A DNA stretch of 64,000 nucleotides from Terfezia claveryi. Its lineage: Eukaryota > Ascomycota > Pezizomycetes > Pezizales > Pezizaceae. Position 1 is the first letter of the stretch. Each line of letters begins with the position of its first letter. Shown here one piece after another: positions 51,225 to 60,766 of this stretch. A model generated the notes under the pieces. The model did no database searches. It was not told the DNA's origin and worked only from the letters and a program-made list of their open reading frames with translations. The position numbers and the translations under genes were made by a program. The stretch lies in the NCBI GenBank assembly GCA_015179025.1, contig WHUX01000063.1:221690-285689 (forward strand), written 5' to 3'.

Positions 51225-51747
51225 TGTCACAACCATGTTCTTCATCTTGATTTGACACTCGAACAGGCTTGTTCGGGTGTCGTGCTGTTCTGACACTCGA
51301 ACAGGCTTGTTCGGGTGTCGTCGATGGGTGATTGTTATCTTAGCTTCCGAGATAGGAATCTCGGGAAGCTTATTCCTTCCACGGCCTTGGCCTGGAATCA
51401 TGTATATATATCTTCGTTTCTCCGCCCTCTCGTTGGATCCCCATCCAACGTCTTGTATACCCAATACAGGACCTTGCTTCCCCCAGCGCTTGTGCACCTC
51501 CCTTATGCACATCCTTGTCTCAAACAAACAACTCTGCAGTACAGCTGCCTCTCTTGACACACGCGGCAACTGCCTCCGCGTGTCTCGTGTCCCTCGCCCT
51601 CTGCCTCTCTCTGCCTCTTGCCTCTTGCCCTTGCCCCGTCTCAGTCTTCCCCTGGTTACACACGTAGCGCTCCTACGTGTGCAATTGCCCCTTGCCACTT
51701 CCCCGGCGTACCCCTTGGTTGCCTTGTCCCCCAGAGCCCTCGTTATA
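51225..51747 (+). repeat. Element C 3' LTR
   Basis: Starts TGTCACAACC and ends CTCGTTATA. It carries two copies of the roughly 38-bp GACACTCGAACAGGCTTG sub-repeat near 51255-51325, the same copy number as both LTRs of element B. This implies that the 5' LTR of C lost a copy. Confidence 0.93.
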
Positions 51748-51752
51748 CTCAC

Positions 51753-52070
51753 ACTTACTGGCTAAGGTTTCACAAGGATATTAAGTGCCATCTGGTTATT
51801 TATGTCTCAGAGATCAAGCCAGCCACCAATGATACTCTTCCCGAGCAAAAGCACTCCCCACCTTCTCTAGTGGTGATTGCAAGTAAAGAAGAGTGGGAGG
51901 TTGAGGAGGTATTGGACTCAAGGAAACGCTATGGATGAGTTCAATATAAGGTCAAGTAGTTAGGAGATGAGGAGGCTCCCTGGCAACCCGCAGAGGACTT
52001 GGAGAATATATAGGACCTCGTTAGTCTATTCTACTAATGATACTCGAGGAAGCCCCACCTAGTCGACTGA
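51753..52070 (+). pseudogene. Element B chromodomain, continuation after element C
   Basis: Resumes the B reading frame as YWLRFHKDIKCHLVIYVSEI, then KEEWEVEEVLDSRKRYG and QYKVK, the chromodomain. It has TAG/TGA stops at Trp and Gln positions. Together with 41100-45645 it shows that C interrupted B exactly at this point. Confidence 0.88.
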
Positions 52071-52209
52071 TATTATAACTTTGTATCTTTATTGTAGTTT
52101 AGAGTTAGGGTTCTTATTCTTACCTTTGTTATTGTTTCCTGTGTTGATTTTACTAGTTATTGTGCCTAGGCTTCCTAGTCACTAGAGCTCCAGCCTAAAA
52201 AGGAGATAG

Positions 52210-52713
52210 TATCACAACTGTGTTCTTAGTCTTGATTTAATACTCGAAAAGGCTTGTTGAGGTGTTGTTCTGTTTTGATACTCGAACAGGCTTGGTCGGG
52301 TGTCGTCGATAGGTAATTGTTATCTTAGCTTCCGAGATAGGAATCTCGGGAAGCTTATTTCTTCCATGGCCTTAGCTTGGAATCATGTATATATATCTTC
52401 GTTTCTCTGCTCTCTCATTAGATCCCTATTCAATGTCTTGTATACCCAATACAGGATCTTGCTTCTTCCAGTGCTCATGCACCTCCCTTGTGCACCTCCT
52501 TGTCTTGTGAACAGCTTTGCAGCATAGCTGCATCCCTCCAACACATATGGCAATCACTTCTATGTGTCTCTTATCTTTGCCTCTTGCCTCAGCCCTTGCC
52601 CTGTCTTAGCCTTCCCTTAATCATACACATAGCGCTCTTACGTGTGTCTCACCTCATTCTTGTCCTCGCCCCAGCAAACCCCTTGGTCACCTTGTCCTAG
52701 AGCCATCATTACA
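52210..52713 (+). repeat. Element B 3' LTR
   Basis: Starts TATCACAACTG (TGT mutated to TAT) and ends CCATCATTACA. Two copies of the CTCGAAMAGGCTTG sub-repeat are visible. It differs from the 5' LTR mainly by transitions. Confidence 0.9.
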
Positions 52714-54297
52714 ATCACTAGTATCATAGACTAAATATTTGGGTTCAGTAGATTTATTATTTCAGGGTTTTAAAACATGTAGGGAATTCACAAGTTCCTT
52801 AAGTTTTTCAAACCCTGTATTATAAGTATCTGTCCATTCCAATTTCTTCATTTCTCCATGCAGTTCTAATAAGATGCTTGCAAACGATGCTAAGTTAGGA
52901 ATAATCTGCTGAGTTAATTAATAATTCCAAGGAATTCTCTAAGATCCTTTTTTTATATAAAAGTTGGGATTGTTAATATGGTAGTTCTCTTCTTTGGGTC
53001 TACATATAATCTGTTCAATATCAAAACATGTTCTAAAATTTCCAATCTTGGAGTAAAGAACTAGCATTTGCTTTCTTTGAGATAGAATTTCTCATCCTGT
53101 AGATGGGGAAGCACTTTTTTTAGTAATTCTATATCTTCTTCATATGTTTTGGAGTTAATAATAATATCATTAATATAAATAATTAAATTTTTATAGACCA
53201 TGTCCTTAAAAATTTCATGCATAATACAAACTATGGTAGCTAGTGCATTATGATCCCTTTTTTACATAACTCTACTTCTGAAATATCCCATATAATATAA
53301 AAAGGTAGAGTATTATTCAGATTCTTTATTATTCCTAATATTATAAAATCTATCACCTAAGTCGAGCTTAGTCCAAATCGGATTCTCTACTACTTGTTCA
53401 ATTGCTTCATTAATATCTAGCACTAAAGTGTGGTCTAGTTCAATAGCTAATTTGTAGTTTTAATAGTCATTAATGTATCTAGCTTCTTTTGGTTTATCTC
53501 ATTTAGGGATAGTAAACATAACTACAGCATTTGTGTTATTTTCTACTCTATATATACGACCTGATGCTTCTTCTTCAACTAATTTATCATGGATTTATTA
53601 TCTAAATTGATATCCTGAGGGTCGTTATTTTGGTATTCAAGTAGCTCTAGCTTTTGGTTTGATAGAGTGATTAATCTTTCTTAGTGGCAGTAATTTCCAT
53701 AAAATTGTCTTAGGAAATTATAAGGGAAACTCTATTATAGGGTTGAATTGTTTTAATTCAGTAGAAACAGCTATTACAAGTTCTATTTCTGAATTGGTAT
53801 CTTCCATATCACTAATATTTTCCTAATTATCTAGTTTACTATAATCTGTAACTGATTCATAGCTGACCTGTATATATACTGATCTCATACTATTCGCTAT
53901 GATTCTAGATCCTTTTTATATACTTAGCTGGAATTGGAGAATATCTTTTGGTTGGATAGTGACTAGTTCCTGATAGGCAGGAATTATTGCTCCTACTTTG
54001 CTGAGAGTAGGTTCTTCTAGTATTATGTCCTATGCAGTCAAATGAGCTATATAGTATATTAATTCTTCTACATAACCTATCCAATTAAGTTTAATAGTAC
54101 AAGCTTTATCTATTGTCCCTTTAGAGCCTTTAATTGTAGTGCTTAATGATTTCTTCTTGATACTTCTAGTTGGTATTTTATATAGGTATACAAATTGAGA
54201 ATTAATTAAGTCTCCTCTTTTCATTTGGAGATCAATTAAAGCTAGTACAGAGTATTGGTTAGCTCTAATGAATATCTTGCTAAAATCTAGTACCTGT
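52714..54297 (-). pseudogene. Element R, upstream fragment: protease, reverse transcriptase and start of RNase H
   Basis: Minus-strand reading from 54297 gives a retropepsin-like domain (VLALIDLQMKRGDLINSQFV, then GSKGTIDKACTIKLNWIGY). RT motifs follow (ARYINDY.NYKLAIELDHTL, IWTKLDLGDRFYNIR, KNLIIYINDIIINS with the YxDD box as YIND, REFLGIINYL). The RNase H start YLVYDTSD ends at the element B TSD. It is the 5' side of the same copy as 31046-34232. Frames are broken by many TAG/TAA codons. Its gag, which would lie above 54297, is absent because element D begins there. Confidence 0.82.
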
Positions 54298-54926
54298 TGT
54301 AATGACAGCTCTAGGGAAAAGGCAATTAAGGGGTATGCCAGAGCGAGGACATGAACAAGGTAAGATATACCTAGGAGCACTATGTATGTGACTAGGAAAA
54401 CTAGGCTTGTCATGGACACCTGTCATAGATGTCATGGATAATGTCACAGGGGGCAGGATGTTCAGAAGGCAGAGGCTAGGGCAAGATATACATAGGAACA
54501 CTATGTATATGATTAGGGGAAGGCTGGGATGGGGCAAGGGCTGGAGGCAAGAGGTAAGGATAAGAGATACGTGGAAATGATTGCCATATATATCAGAGGG
54601 AGGCAGCTATACTGCATTATTGTTTGTATGAGATAAGGATATGCACAAGAGAGGTGTATAAGTGCTAGGAGAAGCAAGATCCTATATTGGGTATATAAGA
54701 TATTAGATAAGGATCCAATAAAAGTATGAGGAATAGAGGCTATATATACATAATTCTGTAAGGGTAATGGAGGGAATAAGCTTCCCGAGATCCTATCTCA
54801 GGAGTTAAGCAAGGTAATGATAATCCATCACCTGCAATCACAGGTAATGATAAAGACACAATGGTAATAACCCATTACTTGTGATCATAAGTAATAACAA
54901 AGACAACTGAGTATACAGTTGTGACA
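54298..54926 (-). repeat. Element D 3' LTR (629 bp)
   Basis: On the minus strand it runs TGTCACAACTG to TCATTACA. It contains decayed copies of the paired palindrome at about 54827-54895 and is longer than the A-C LTRs. It adjoins the protease of element R without a gap. Confidence 0.8.
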
Positions 54927-54929
54927 CTA

Positions 54930-56272
54930 TCCCTCCTTTAGGCTGGAGCTCCAGTAACTAGAAGGCCTGGGCATGATAACCGGCAAAATCAATATAGGAA
55001 ACAATAATAAAGATAAGAACAAAACCCCAACTCCAAATAATAATAAAGATGCAAAAGGTCTAACATCATTCAACTGGGTAAGGCTTCCTTGAGTATTATT
55101 GGTGGAATAGGGTGACCAAGTCCTGTACATTTTCCAAGTCTTCTGCAGATTGCCAAGTAGTCTCCTCGTCTCCTAACTATTTGACCTTATACTGAACTCA
55201 CTCATAGCGCTTTCTGTAGTCTAGTACCTCCTCAACCTCCCACTCCTCTTCACCTGCAATCACCATAGGAGGAGGTGGAGGGTGCTTTTACCTAGGGAGA
55301 GGATCATTGGTAGCTGGTTCAATCTCCAAGATGTGAATGACTGGGTAGTATTTGATATTTTTAGGGAACTTCAACTAGTAGGTATAAGTGCCCATATTCC
55401 CTAATACCTTATATGGCCCTAAAAACTTATGATCCAGCTTACAAGAAGGTCATTCTGTCTGGAAGTGCCAGCTGGAGAGCCACACTTTATCCCCGGGTTG
55501 GTACTTTGGGGCTGGCAATCTCGAGCTGTTTATATTCTCCGATTGCTGGGCTTAAGTATATGCTAGCTCTGACTTCAGGGTGAAATAGAGTTCTGCAATC
55601 CCAACTGTGAGCTCCCTAGCTGGGGCATCATTTCTAGCTTTTTGCAGGGGTACCAGGGTGTCCACAAACCAAGGGTACTAACTGTAATTGGCCAGGAAGG
55701 GGGAGGTTTTTGAGTACTCTAAAAACTGATTCTTAGTAGCAAACTCACAGGTTGCTAATAAGGACTCCCAGTTATTCTGCTAGTAATTGATATAGACCTG
55801 CAGGTACTGTTCTATAATGGTATTCATCCTTTCCAACTGGCCATCCATCTAGAGGTAGTAAGCAGTTGAGAGGTATATCTTGATCCTCAGGAGCTTGAAG
55901 AATGCCTTCCAGAAGTTTAAGGTAAACTAAGGCCCTTGGTTAGACACAATAGATTTAAGAAAGCCATGATACTAGAATATATTACTGAGGTAGAGATTGG
56001 CTAGCTCTGAGACAGAGCACGTGTCCCAGCAAGGTACAATATACCTTATCTTTATCAGCCAATCTACTACCATTAGGATAGCATTGAATCCTGAGTCCTT
56101 TGGCAACCCAGTTACAAAGTTCATGGTCAGGTATTGCCAGGGCTGATCTGGGATTTCCAGGGGCTTCAAAGTTCCGTAGGGGGCATGGCGAGTAGGCTTT
56201 GACTATTTATAGGTATGGTAGTTCCATATATACCTTTCCATATCTTTCCGCTGATCGATCCAGGTGTACTGC
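54930..56272 (-). pseudogene. Element D integrase core and chromodomain relic
   Basis: Minus-strand peptides include GTLKPLEIPDQPWQYL..NFVTGLP, KDSGFNAILMVVDWLIKIRY, the later integrase core and a chromodomain with EEWEVEEVLDYRKRYEVSS-like sequence near 55200-55250. Many stops are present. The integrase zinc finger is cut at 56272 by element E; the N-terminal part resumes at 58602. Confidence 0.8.
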
Positions 56273-56291
56273 ATCACCAAAAATATTATTT

Positions 56292-56330
56292 GCGTCCTGT
56301 GCGTCCGGACGCCTGGGACGCACAGGACGC
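56292..56330. repeat. 15-bp perfect inverted repeat near the left end of element E
   Basis: GCGTCCTGTGCGTCC (56292-56306) and its exact complement GGACGCACAGGACGC (56316-56330) flank nine bases, so the terminus can form a GC-rich hairpin. Further GCGTCCGGACGC 12-bp palindromes occur near the right end (about 58546-58557). Confidence 0.85.
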
Positions 56331-56526
56331 ATGGGAGACAAACTCAAGATCAGGATACCAAACGCTCGGCGCGCGAGCGTCCGGACGCACCCAGACGGTG
56401 CTCGTGCGCCTGGGACGCAACACATGCACTTTGCAGATGCTCCCTCCTCTTGGACGCAACATGGAACAGGATGCTTGTCCCCAACGCTATAGGTTCTACC
56501 GCTGGCGTTGCTAACGGATAGCTCAC

Positions 56527-57180
56527 AATCGCTCTCTTCTACAATGCACACCTGCTCACCACTTGCATGTACGACCTCCAGGTACGTAGCCACTATTGCA
56601 GCCATTGAATATGCACATAGCAGAAATATCCATTGTATTCGCTAATAATTATATACACAGAAGTAAATAGAGCATGCAATCGCTGCTCCAATCGCTCTAA
56701 CACTCGCTCTAATACTCGCTCTAATACTCTCTCTAATACTCGCTCTAATACTCTCTCTAATACTCGCTCTAATACTCGCTCTAATACTCGCCCTAATACT
56801 CGCTCCAATACACGCTCTTATACTCGCTCCATTACTCACTCTAATGCTCGCCGTAATGTGCTGGGATATAGAGTGAAGGGAAAATGCGCGGGGAAGGGAG
56901 GTATATATACAGGAAAACCATAGTTGCCAAGGCCGACTGATAAGGCCGACAATTTAGACTTTCCGAAGACAATGAGATAAGGAATAACAAGAGAAGTGGC
57001 AGGACAGTGATCAATGGCGCTCAGCCCCCTTTCGCCCGCGGGTGCCGTACTATTCAATGCCTGGCCTGGTAATAGTCATATTGGGAAATCGTAGTCATTG
57101 TATAGAGATATATGCGGAGTTCACGCTTTGTGATATGTTTCGTAGGAATTCATGCATTCGCGGCATATATATATATATAT
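56527..57180. repeat. Left arm of element E inverted repeat
   Basis: Matches the complement of 57640-58297 nearly base for base, from AATCGCTCTCTTCTACAATG inward to the start of the AT core. It contains a 12-bp minisatellite (unit ACTCGCTCTAAT, about 14 copies, 56691-56855). Weaker similarity continues outward to about 56482. Confidence 0.85.
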
Positions 57181-57639
57181 GCCAGAAACTCGTGCTTTTG
57201 GAGACATCTAGAGAAATGCATGCATTCGTGGGCATATATATATATATATGCGAGAAACTCGTGCTTTTGGAGACATATATATATATATGCCAGAAACTCA
57301 TGCTTTTGGAGACATCTAGAGAAATGCATGCATTCGCGGGCATATATATATATATATGCCAAAAACTCGTGCTTTTGGAGACATCTAGAGAAATGCATAC
57401 ATTCACGGGCATATATATATATATATGCGAGAAACTCGTGCTTTTGGAGACATATATATATATATGCCAGAAACTCGTGCTTTTGGAGACATCTAGAGAA
57501 ATGCATACATTCGCGGGCATATATATATATATGTGCGAGAAACTCATACTTTTGGAGACTTATATATATAAATACGAGAATTCCATGCATCCGCGGGCAT
57601 ATATATATATAAGTCTCCAAAAGCACGAGTTTCTCGCAT
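57181..57639. repeat. Core tandem repeat of element E
   Basis: Seven direct copies of a unit that includes GAAACTCGTGCTTTTGGAGA, each separated by an (AT)n tract. Spacing alternates between about 68 bp and 40 bp, depending on whether the segment TCTAGAGAAATGCATGCATT is present. The last copy, near 57610-57640, is inverted, so the palindrome reaches into the core. Confidence 0.85.
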
Positions 57640-58297
57640 ATATATATATATATATATATGCCCGCGAATGCATGAATTCCTACGAAACATATCACAAAGC
57701 GTGAACTCTGCACATATCTCTATACAACGACTACGATTTCCCAATATGACTATTACCAGGCCAGGCATTGAATAGTACGGCACCCGCGGGCGAAAGGGGG
57801 CTGAGCGCCATTGATCACTGTCCTGCCACTTCTCTTGTTATTCCTTATCTCATTGTCTTCGGAAAGTCTAAATTGTCAGCCTTACCAGTCGGCCTTGGCA
57901 ACTATGGTTTTCCTGTATATATACCTCCCTTCCCCGCGCATTTTCCCTTCGCTCTATATCCCAGCACATTACGGCGAGCATTAGAGCGAGTAATAGAGCG
58001 AGTATAAGAGCGTGTATTGGAGTGAGTATTAGGGCGAGTATTAGAGCGAGTATTGGAGTGAGTATTAGAGCGAGTGTTAGGGCGAGTATTAGAGCAAGTA
58101 TTAGATCGAGTGTTAGAGCGATTGGAGCAGCGATTACATGCTCTATATATATATCTATTACTTCTGTGTATATAATTATTAGCGAATACAATAGATATTT
58201 CTGCTTTGTGCATATTCAATGGCTGCAATAGTGGCTACGTACCTGGCTGTCGTACATGCAAGTGGTGAGCGGGTGTGCATTGTAGAAGAGAGTGATT
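57640..58297. repeat. Right arm of element E inverted repeat
   Basis: Complement of the left arm with scattered substitutions and a small AT insertion near 58143-58160. It has the same 12-bp minisatellite in complement (57975-58130), with different copy variants from the left arm. Confidence 0.85.
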
Positions 58298-58601
58298 TAG
58301 GGCCCTAGTTCAGCAACGCCAGACATGGAACCTATAGCATTAACAACCTCAATTGATTTGTTGATGCGATGGGAATGAACTCTAACATCCAGACGCAGAG
58401 CTTATATCAACCACCGTCTGGACGGCTATTGTTGCCCCAATAGCGTCGGGATTGTATTGCAACGCAGCGCAGGGCCCTAGTTGCGTCTGGATTGTTATGC
58501 AATACCCTCGGGCGTCCGGATGTACGGGACACACAGGACGCAAAATCGCGTCCGGACGCTTGGTGCTGCGTCCGGATGCCAAATTTTTTTTCCTGATATG
58601 C

Positions 58602-59441
58602 CTGGCTAGCAGCTCTAGGGTTTTAGCAACTCCAGGGTGGCTAGTGGCTAAAGTATCATGGTGCTCCTTAATTAACTTTAAGCAGAGCTTGTCATCTGCA
58701 GGAATATAGAGATAGTCTAGGTAGTAGAGAAGGCTATCTTAGATCAAGTATTCTATGAGGAAAATCTTCATATGGTGATACTGTCCAGATTCTACTGTAG
58801 CAATTATATCTCTAACCAGGGGGTCCTCTGCATAAGCCTACTATACCTGCTGAAGGAGGTCCACTCCAAGGTTCAGTCTAGCTTCCACATGAGCATTAGC
58901 AGCAAGGGTATTGGCTGCTAGGTCAAGATTTTTAGGTTTCAGTACTACTTGATTCTGGTACTTCAGCCTCTCATCCCCTTCTTTAGGGAGATCTGCTAAT
59001 CTTTTAGTTAGTGCATCCGGCTTACCCCTAGCTTTTCCAGGCCGATACTTGATTTTGAAGTTGAATTGAGATAAGAACTCCAACCACCTAGCCTGCTGTC
59101 AGTTCAGCAGCTTGGTAGTAGTGAAGTACTTAAGATTCTTATAATCAGATAGCACCTCGATGATCCTCTTGGCTGACTCCAAGTAAGGCCTCCATTCTTT
59201 AAAAGCTCAGACAATGGCTATTAATTCCTTATTATAGATCTCATAATTATATTCCATTGGAAAGTACTTTTTGGAGAAATAGGCCACTGGGTAGAGGACT
59301 CCATTGATATACTGGGACAAGATTCTGGCAGAGACATAGTCAGAGGTATCTGTTTCCATGACACATTCACTATCGGGATCAAAGTAAGCCAGTATGGGTG
59401 CTGAGCAGAAGGATTCTTTGAGGTTCTGGAAGGTGGATTTA
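58602..59441 (-). pseudogene. Element D RNase H and integrase N-terminus
   Basis: On the minus strand [20 protein letters not shown] and METDTSDYVSARILSQYING begin the RNase [21 protein letters not shown] follows, then integrase HHDTLATSHPGVAKTLELLAR up to the element E insertion. Right of 59441 the homology ends abruptly. Confidence 0.82.
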
Positions 59442-59457
59442 GTGTGCACCACGGAGC

Positions 59458-59565
59458 GAGTACAACTTAGACCTGATCGCCAAGACCCGCCTCAGCAAGC
59501 GAGTTTTGGAGTTTCAACAACTCGCCGAGTCGGCTTTCCTGTCCTACAACTCGACTCGTGATTAA
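59458..59565 (+). other. Orphan coding-like fragment next to the element D truncation
   Basis: A 35-codon frame ending in TAA reads SEYNLDLIAKTRLSKRVLEF and QQLAESAFLSYNSTRD. The bias (AAG ACC CGC CTC; C-rich third positions) looks like coding sequence and unlike the adjacent D relic. It may be the 3' end of a gene or transposon ORF whose upstream part was lost at the D junction. I do not recognise it. Confidence 0.3.
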
Positions 59566-59724
59566 TCGGTGATCTACAGATTACTCGCCAAGCCTACCCT
59601 GTTTCCTTTTTTTTTTTTATTGTTTTGTCCCAACTCTTCTATAATCTTATCACGTTTAACACCCTCATTCCGTTCTCCTATATCTTGGTTGTCTTTGTAT
59701 GACCGATTCTTTCTACCTTCACGG

Positions 59725-59920
59725 GTTGCTTGCATGGTGCCAGATTGCTTGTCTCATATTACTTGCACTATTATGGATTGTATGCACTGTGCCCGATTGC
59801 CTGTCATGGATTCCTTGCACTGTTACGGATTCCTTGCTTCTTTTACTATGCCAGATTGCCTGTCACGGATTGCTTGCACTGTCACGGATTGCTTGCACTG
59901 TCACGAATTGCTCCCACCCG
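59725..59920. repeat. Imperfect 20-bp minisatellite
   Basis: Unit close to GTCACGGATTGCTTGCACT, six to seven imperfect copies, the last two nearly exact (59869-59910). The GTCACGGAT word also forms the 12-bp repeats in the 60.95-kb and 63.63-kb introns. Confidence 0.7.
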
Positions 59921-60242
59921 CTGACAAACAATACTAGCAATCTGTACTACACGGCCAAACAAAATCCTTACCCAAATATCAGTTAAGAAATATATTAATA
60001 TACCTTAAATAAATTACAAGACCCGTCACCATGACTATAACAAAAATCCTTCCCACATCCTACAAAACCTGAAAAATCCTTCCTAACCTCACTTGAGTTT
60101 ACCAATAATCCCCCGTAAATCAATTCATACAACTATACAACATAGAAAGAAAAAAAAAAAACTCTTCAAAGCAAAACCAAATGCCCTAAAGTTCCCTAAA
60201 AAAAGCACTTGGCTGGTGGGATGGTGTTCAACTGGTAGGAAG

Positions 60243-60425
60243 TCAGGTACCGGAACCTAATTCGCTAAAGATTCCAATATTTACCTTGGCTGTCAGGCGT
60301 TCGGGTATCTGTGTTCCTTGGTAATTGACATCTAAACCGGAATCGTATAAATCAGGGCCGTCCCTCTTCGACCATTGATGTAAACCTCCCCACGTTGTGG
60401 TCGTTCTTGTAACTATATATTTCAT
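60243..60425 (-). CDS. Short hypothetical ORF (60 aa), possibly a first exon
   Basis: ATG at 60425 on the minus strand; the product begins MKYIVTRTTTTWGGLHQWSK and has a plausible hydrophilic composition (DGPDLYDSGLDVNYQGTQIP). The end of the frame contains a GTAAAT donor-like site after ERLTAK (near 60284), with a branch-like CTGAC and a TACCAG acceptor about 50 nt on. It could therefore be a spliced gene with a longer second exon. No family recognised; may be a chance ORF. Confidence 0.25.
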   Translation of the reverse strand: MKYIVTRTTTTWGGLHQWSKRDGPDLYDSGLDVNYQGTQIPERLTAKVNIGIFSELGSGT

Positions 60426-60499
60426 CTTCAGTAACAGTGAACCTTCTGCTAAGTGATGTATGGTATGCTAACACAAGGGAATGATTATTGGGTACCTGC

Positions 60500-60720
60500 G
60501 CCTCCTCCTCCTGCTGCCCCTCTGCCTGCTACTGCCCCCACCGTTGCTGCTGCTTCTCCTCCTCCTCCTGCCCCTGGTCCTGCTCCGGCTGCTGCTGCTG
60601 CTGCTACCACCGCCCCTGGTCCTCCCCCTGCCCCTGGTCCTGCTCCTGCTGCTGCTGCTGCTGCTGCTCCTCCTCCTCCTGCCCCTGCTGCTGCTGCTGG
60701 CCCTCCTCCTCCTGCTGGTT
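60500..60720. repeat. GCT/CCT-rich triplet repeat tract
   Basis: Interrupted (CTG)n and (CCT)n runs. All six frames give homopolymer-like peptides (Pro/Ala, Leu, Cys/Ser, Arg/Ser), so long ORFs here are by-products of the repeat. It lies just 3' of the histone-like gene on the minus strand. Confidence 0.85.
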
Positions 60721-60766
60721 ACAGTACTGCACGGCGTCCTCTTTTTGCTTTTTGGGGCATTCTGGC

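Larger units (their letters stand above)
45646..51747 (+). mobile_element. Element C: youngest Ty3/gypsy copy, nested in element B
   Basis: LTRs are 45646-46129 (484 bp) and 51225-51747 (523 bp), with a perfect 5-bp TSD CTCAC (45641-45645 and 51748-51752). The LTRs are nearly identical apart from one extra roughly 38-bp sub-repeat in the 3' copy, so insertion was recent. The element is the same family as B. The interior is gag, protease, RT, RNase H, integrase, chromodomain, preceded by a purine tract (AAAGGGGAATAG) at the 3' LTR. Confidence 0.93.
40464..52713 (+). mobile_element. Element B: Ty3/gypsy chromovirus interrupted by element C
   Basis: The LTRs are 40464-40969 (506 bp) and 52210-52713 (504 bp). 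The TSD is ATTAC on the left (40459-40463) and ATCAC on the right (52714-52718), one C/T difference that fits later mutation. Internal gag and pol run 41100-45645 and resume at 51753-52070 after element C. Stops and Gln/Trp-to-stop transitions are more numerous than in A, and LTRs differ by many transitions, so B is older or more heavily mutated than C. Confidence 0.9.
56273..58598. mobile_element. Element E: fold-back (giant inverted repeat) element, 2.3 kb
   Basis: It interrupts the integrase zinc-finger region of element D. TGC on the left (56270-56272) and TGC on the right (58599-58601) are a candidate 3-bp target duplication. Ends are loosely inverted: ATCACCAAAAA at the left and, on the opposite strand, (T)ATCAGGAAAAA at the right. 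Inside are outer segments of about 250 bp rich in GCGTCC/GGACGC words, inverted arms (56527-57180 and 57640-58297) and an AT-rich tandem-repeat core (57181-57639). No transposase frame was found, so it is probably non-autonomous. The class is unknown; fold-back/Mutator-like is the best structural analogy. Confidence 0.72.
54298..59441 (-). mobile_element. Element D: 5'-truncated minus-strand gypsy copy, split by element E
   Basis: Read on the minus strand, D has RNase H (from about 59441), integrase, chromodomain and a 3' LTR (54926 down to 54298). A purine tract (AAAGGAGGGATAG) stands before the LTR. Reverse transcriptase, protease, gag and the 5' LTR are missing: homology to A-C stops near 59441 in the linker before FQNLKE. 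The LTR resembles that of A in U3 (the palindrome pair). No TSD can be given because one end is lost. Confidence 0.85.

Noticed and set aside
56633..56923. ORFs encoding RSNTRSNT/ERVLERVL-type repeats and, in the mirror arm, the same in reverse
   Set aside because: They are translations of the 12-bp minisatellite within the inverted arms of element E and appear on both strands.
57042..57704. Long overlapping ORFs full of YIYIYA and CFWRHLEKC on both strands
   Set aside because: By-products of the (AT)n plus tandem-unit core; the unit length keeps several frames open by chance.
57095..57713. CRISPR-like array appearance (regular repeats with spacers)
   Set aside because: The 'spacers' are AT runs and repeated segments, the host is a eukaryote, and the repeats belong to the fold-back element core.
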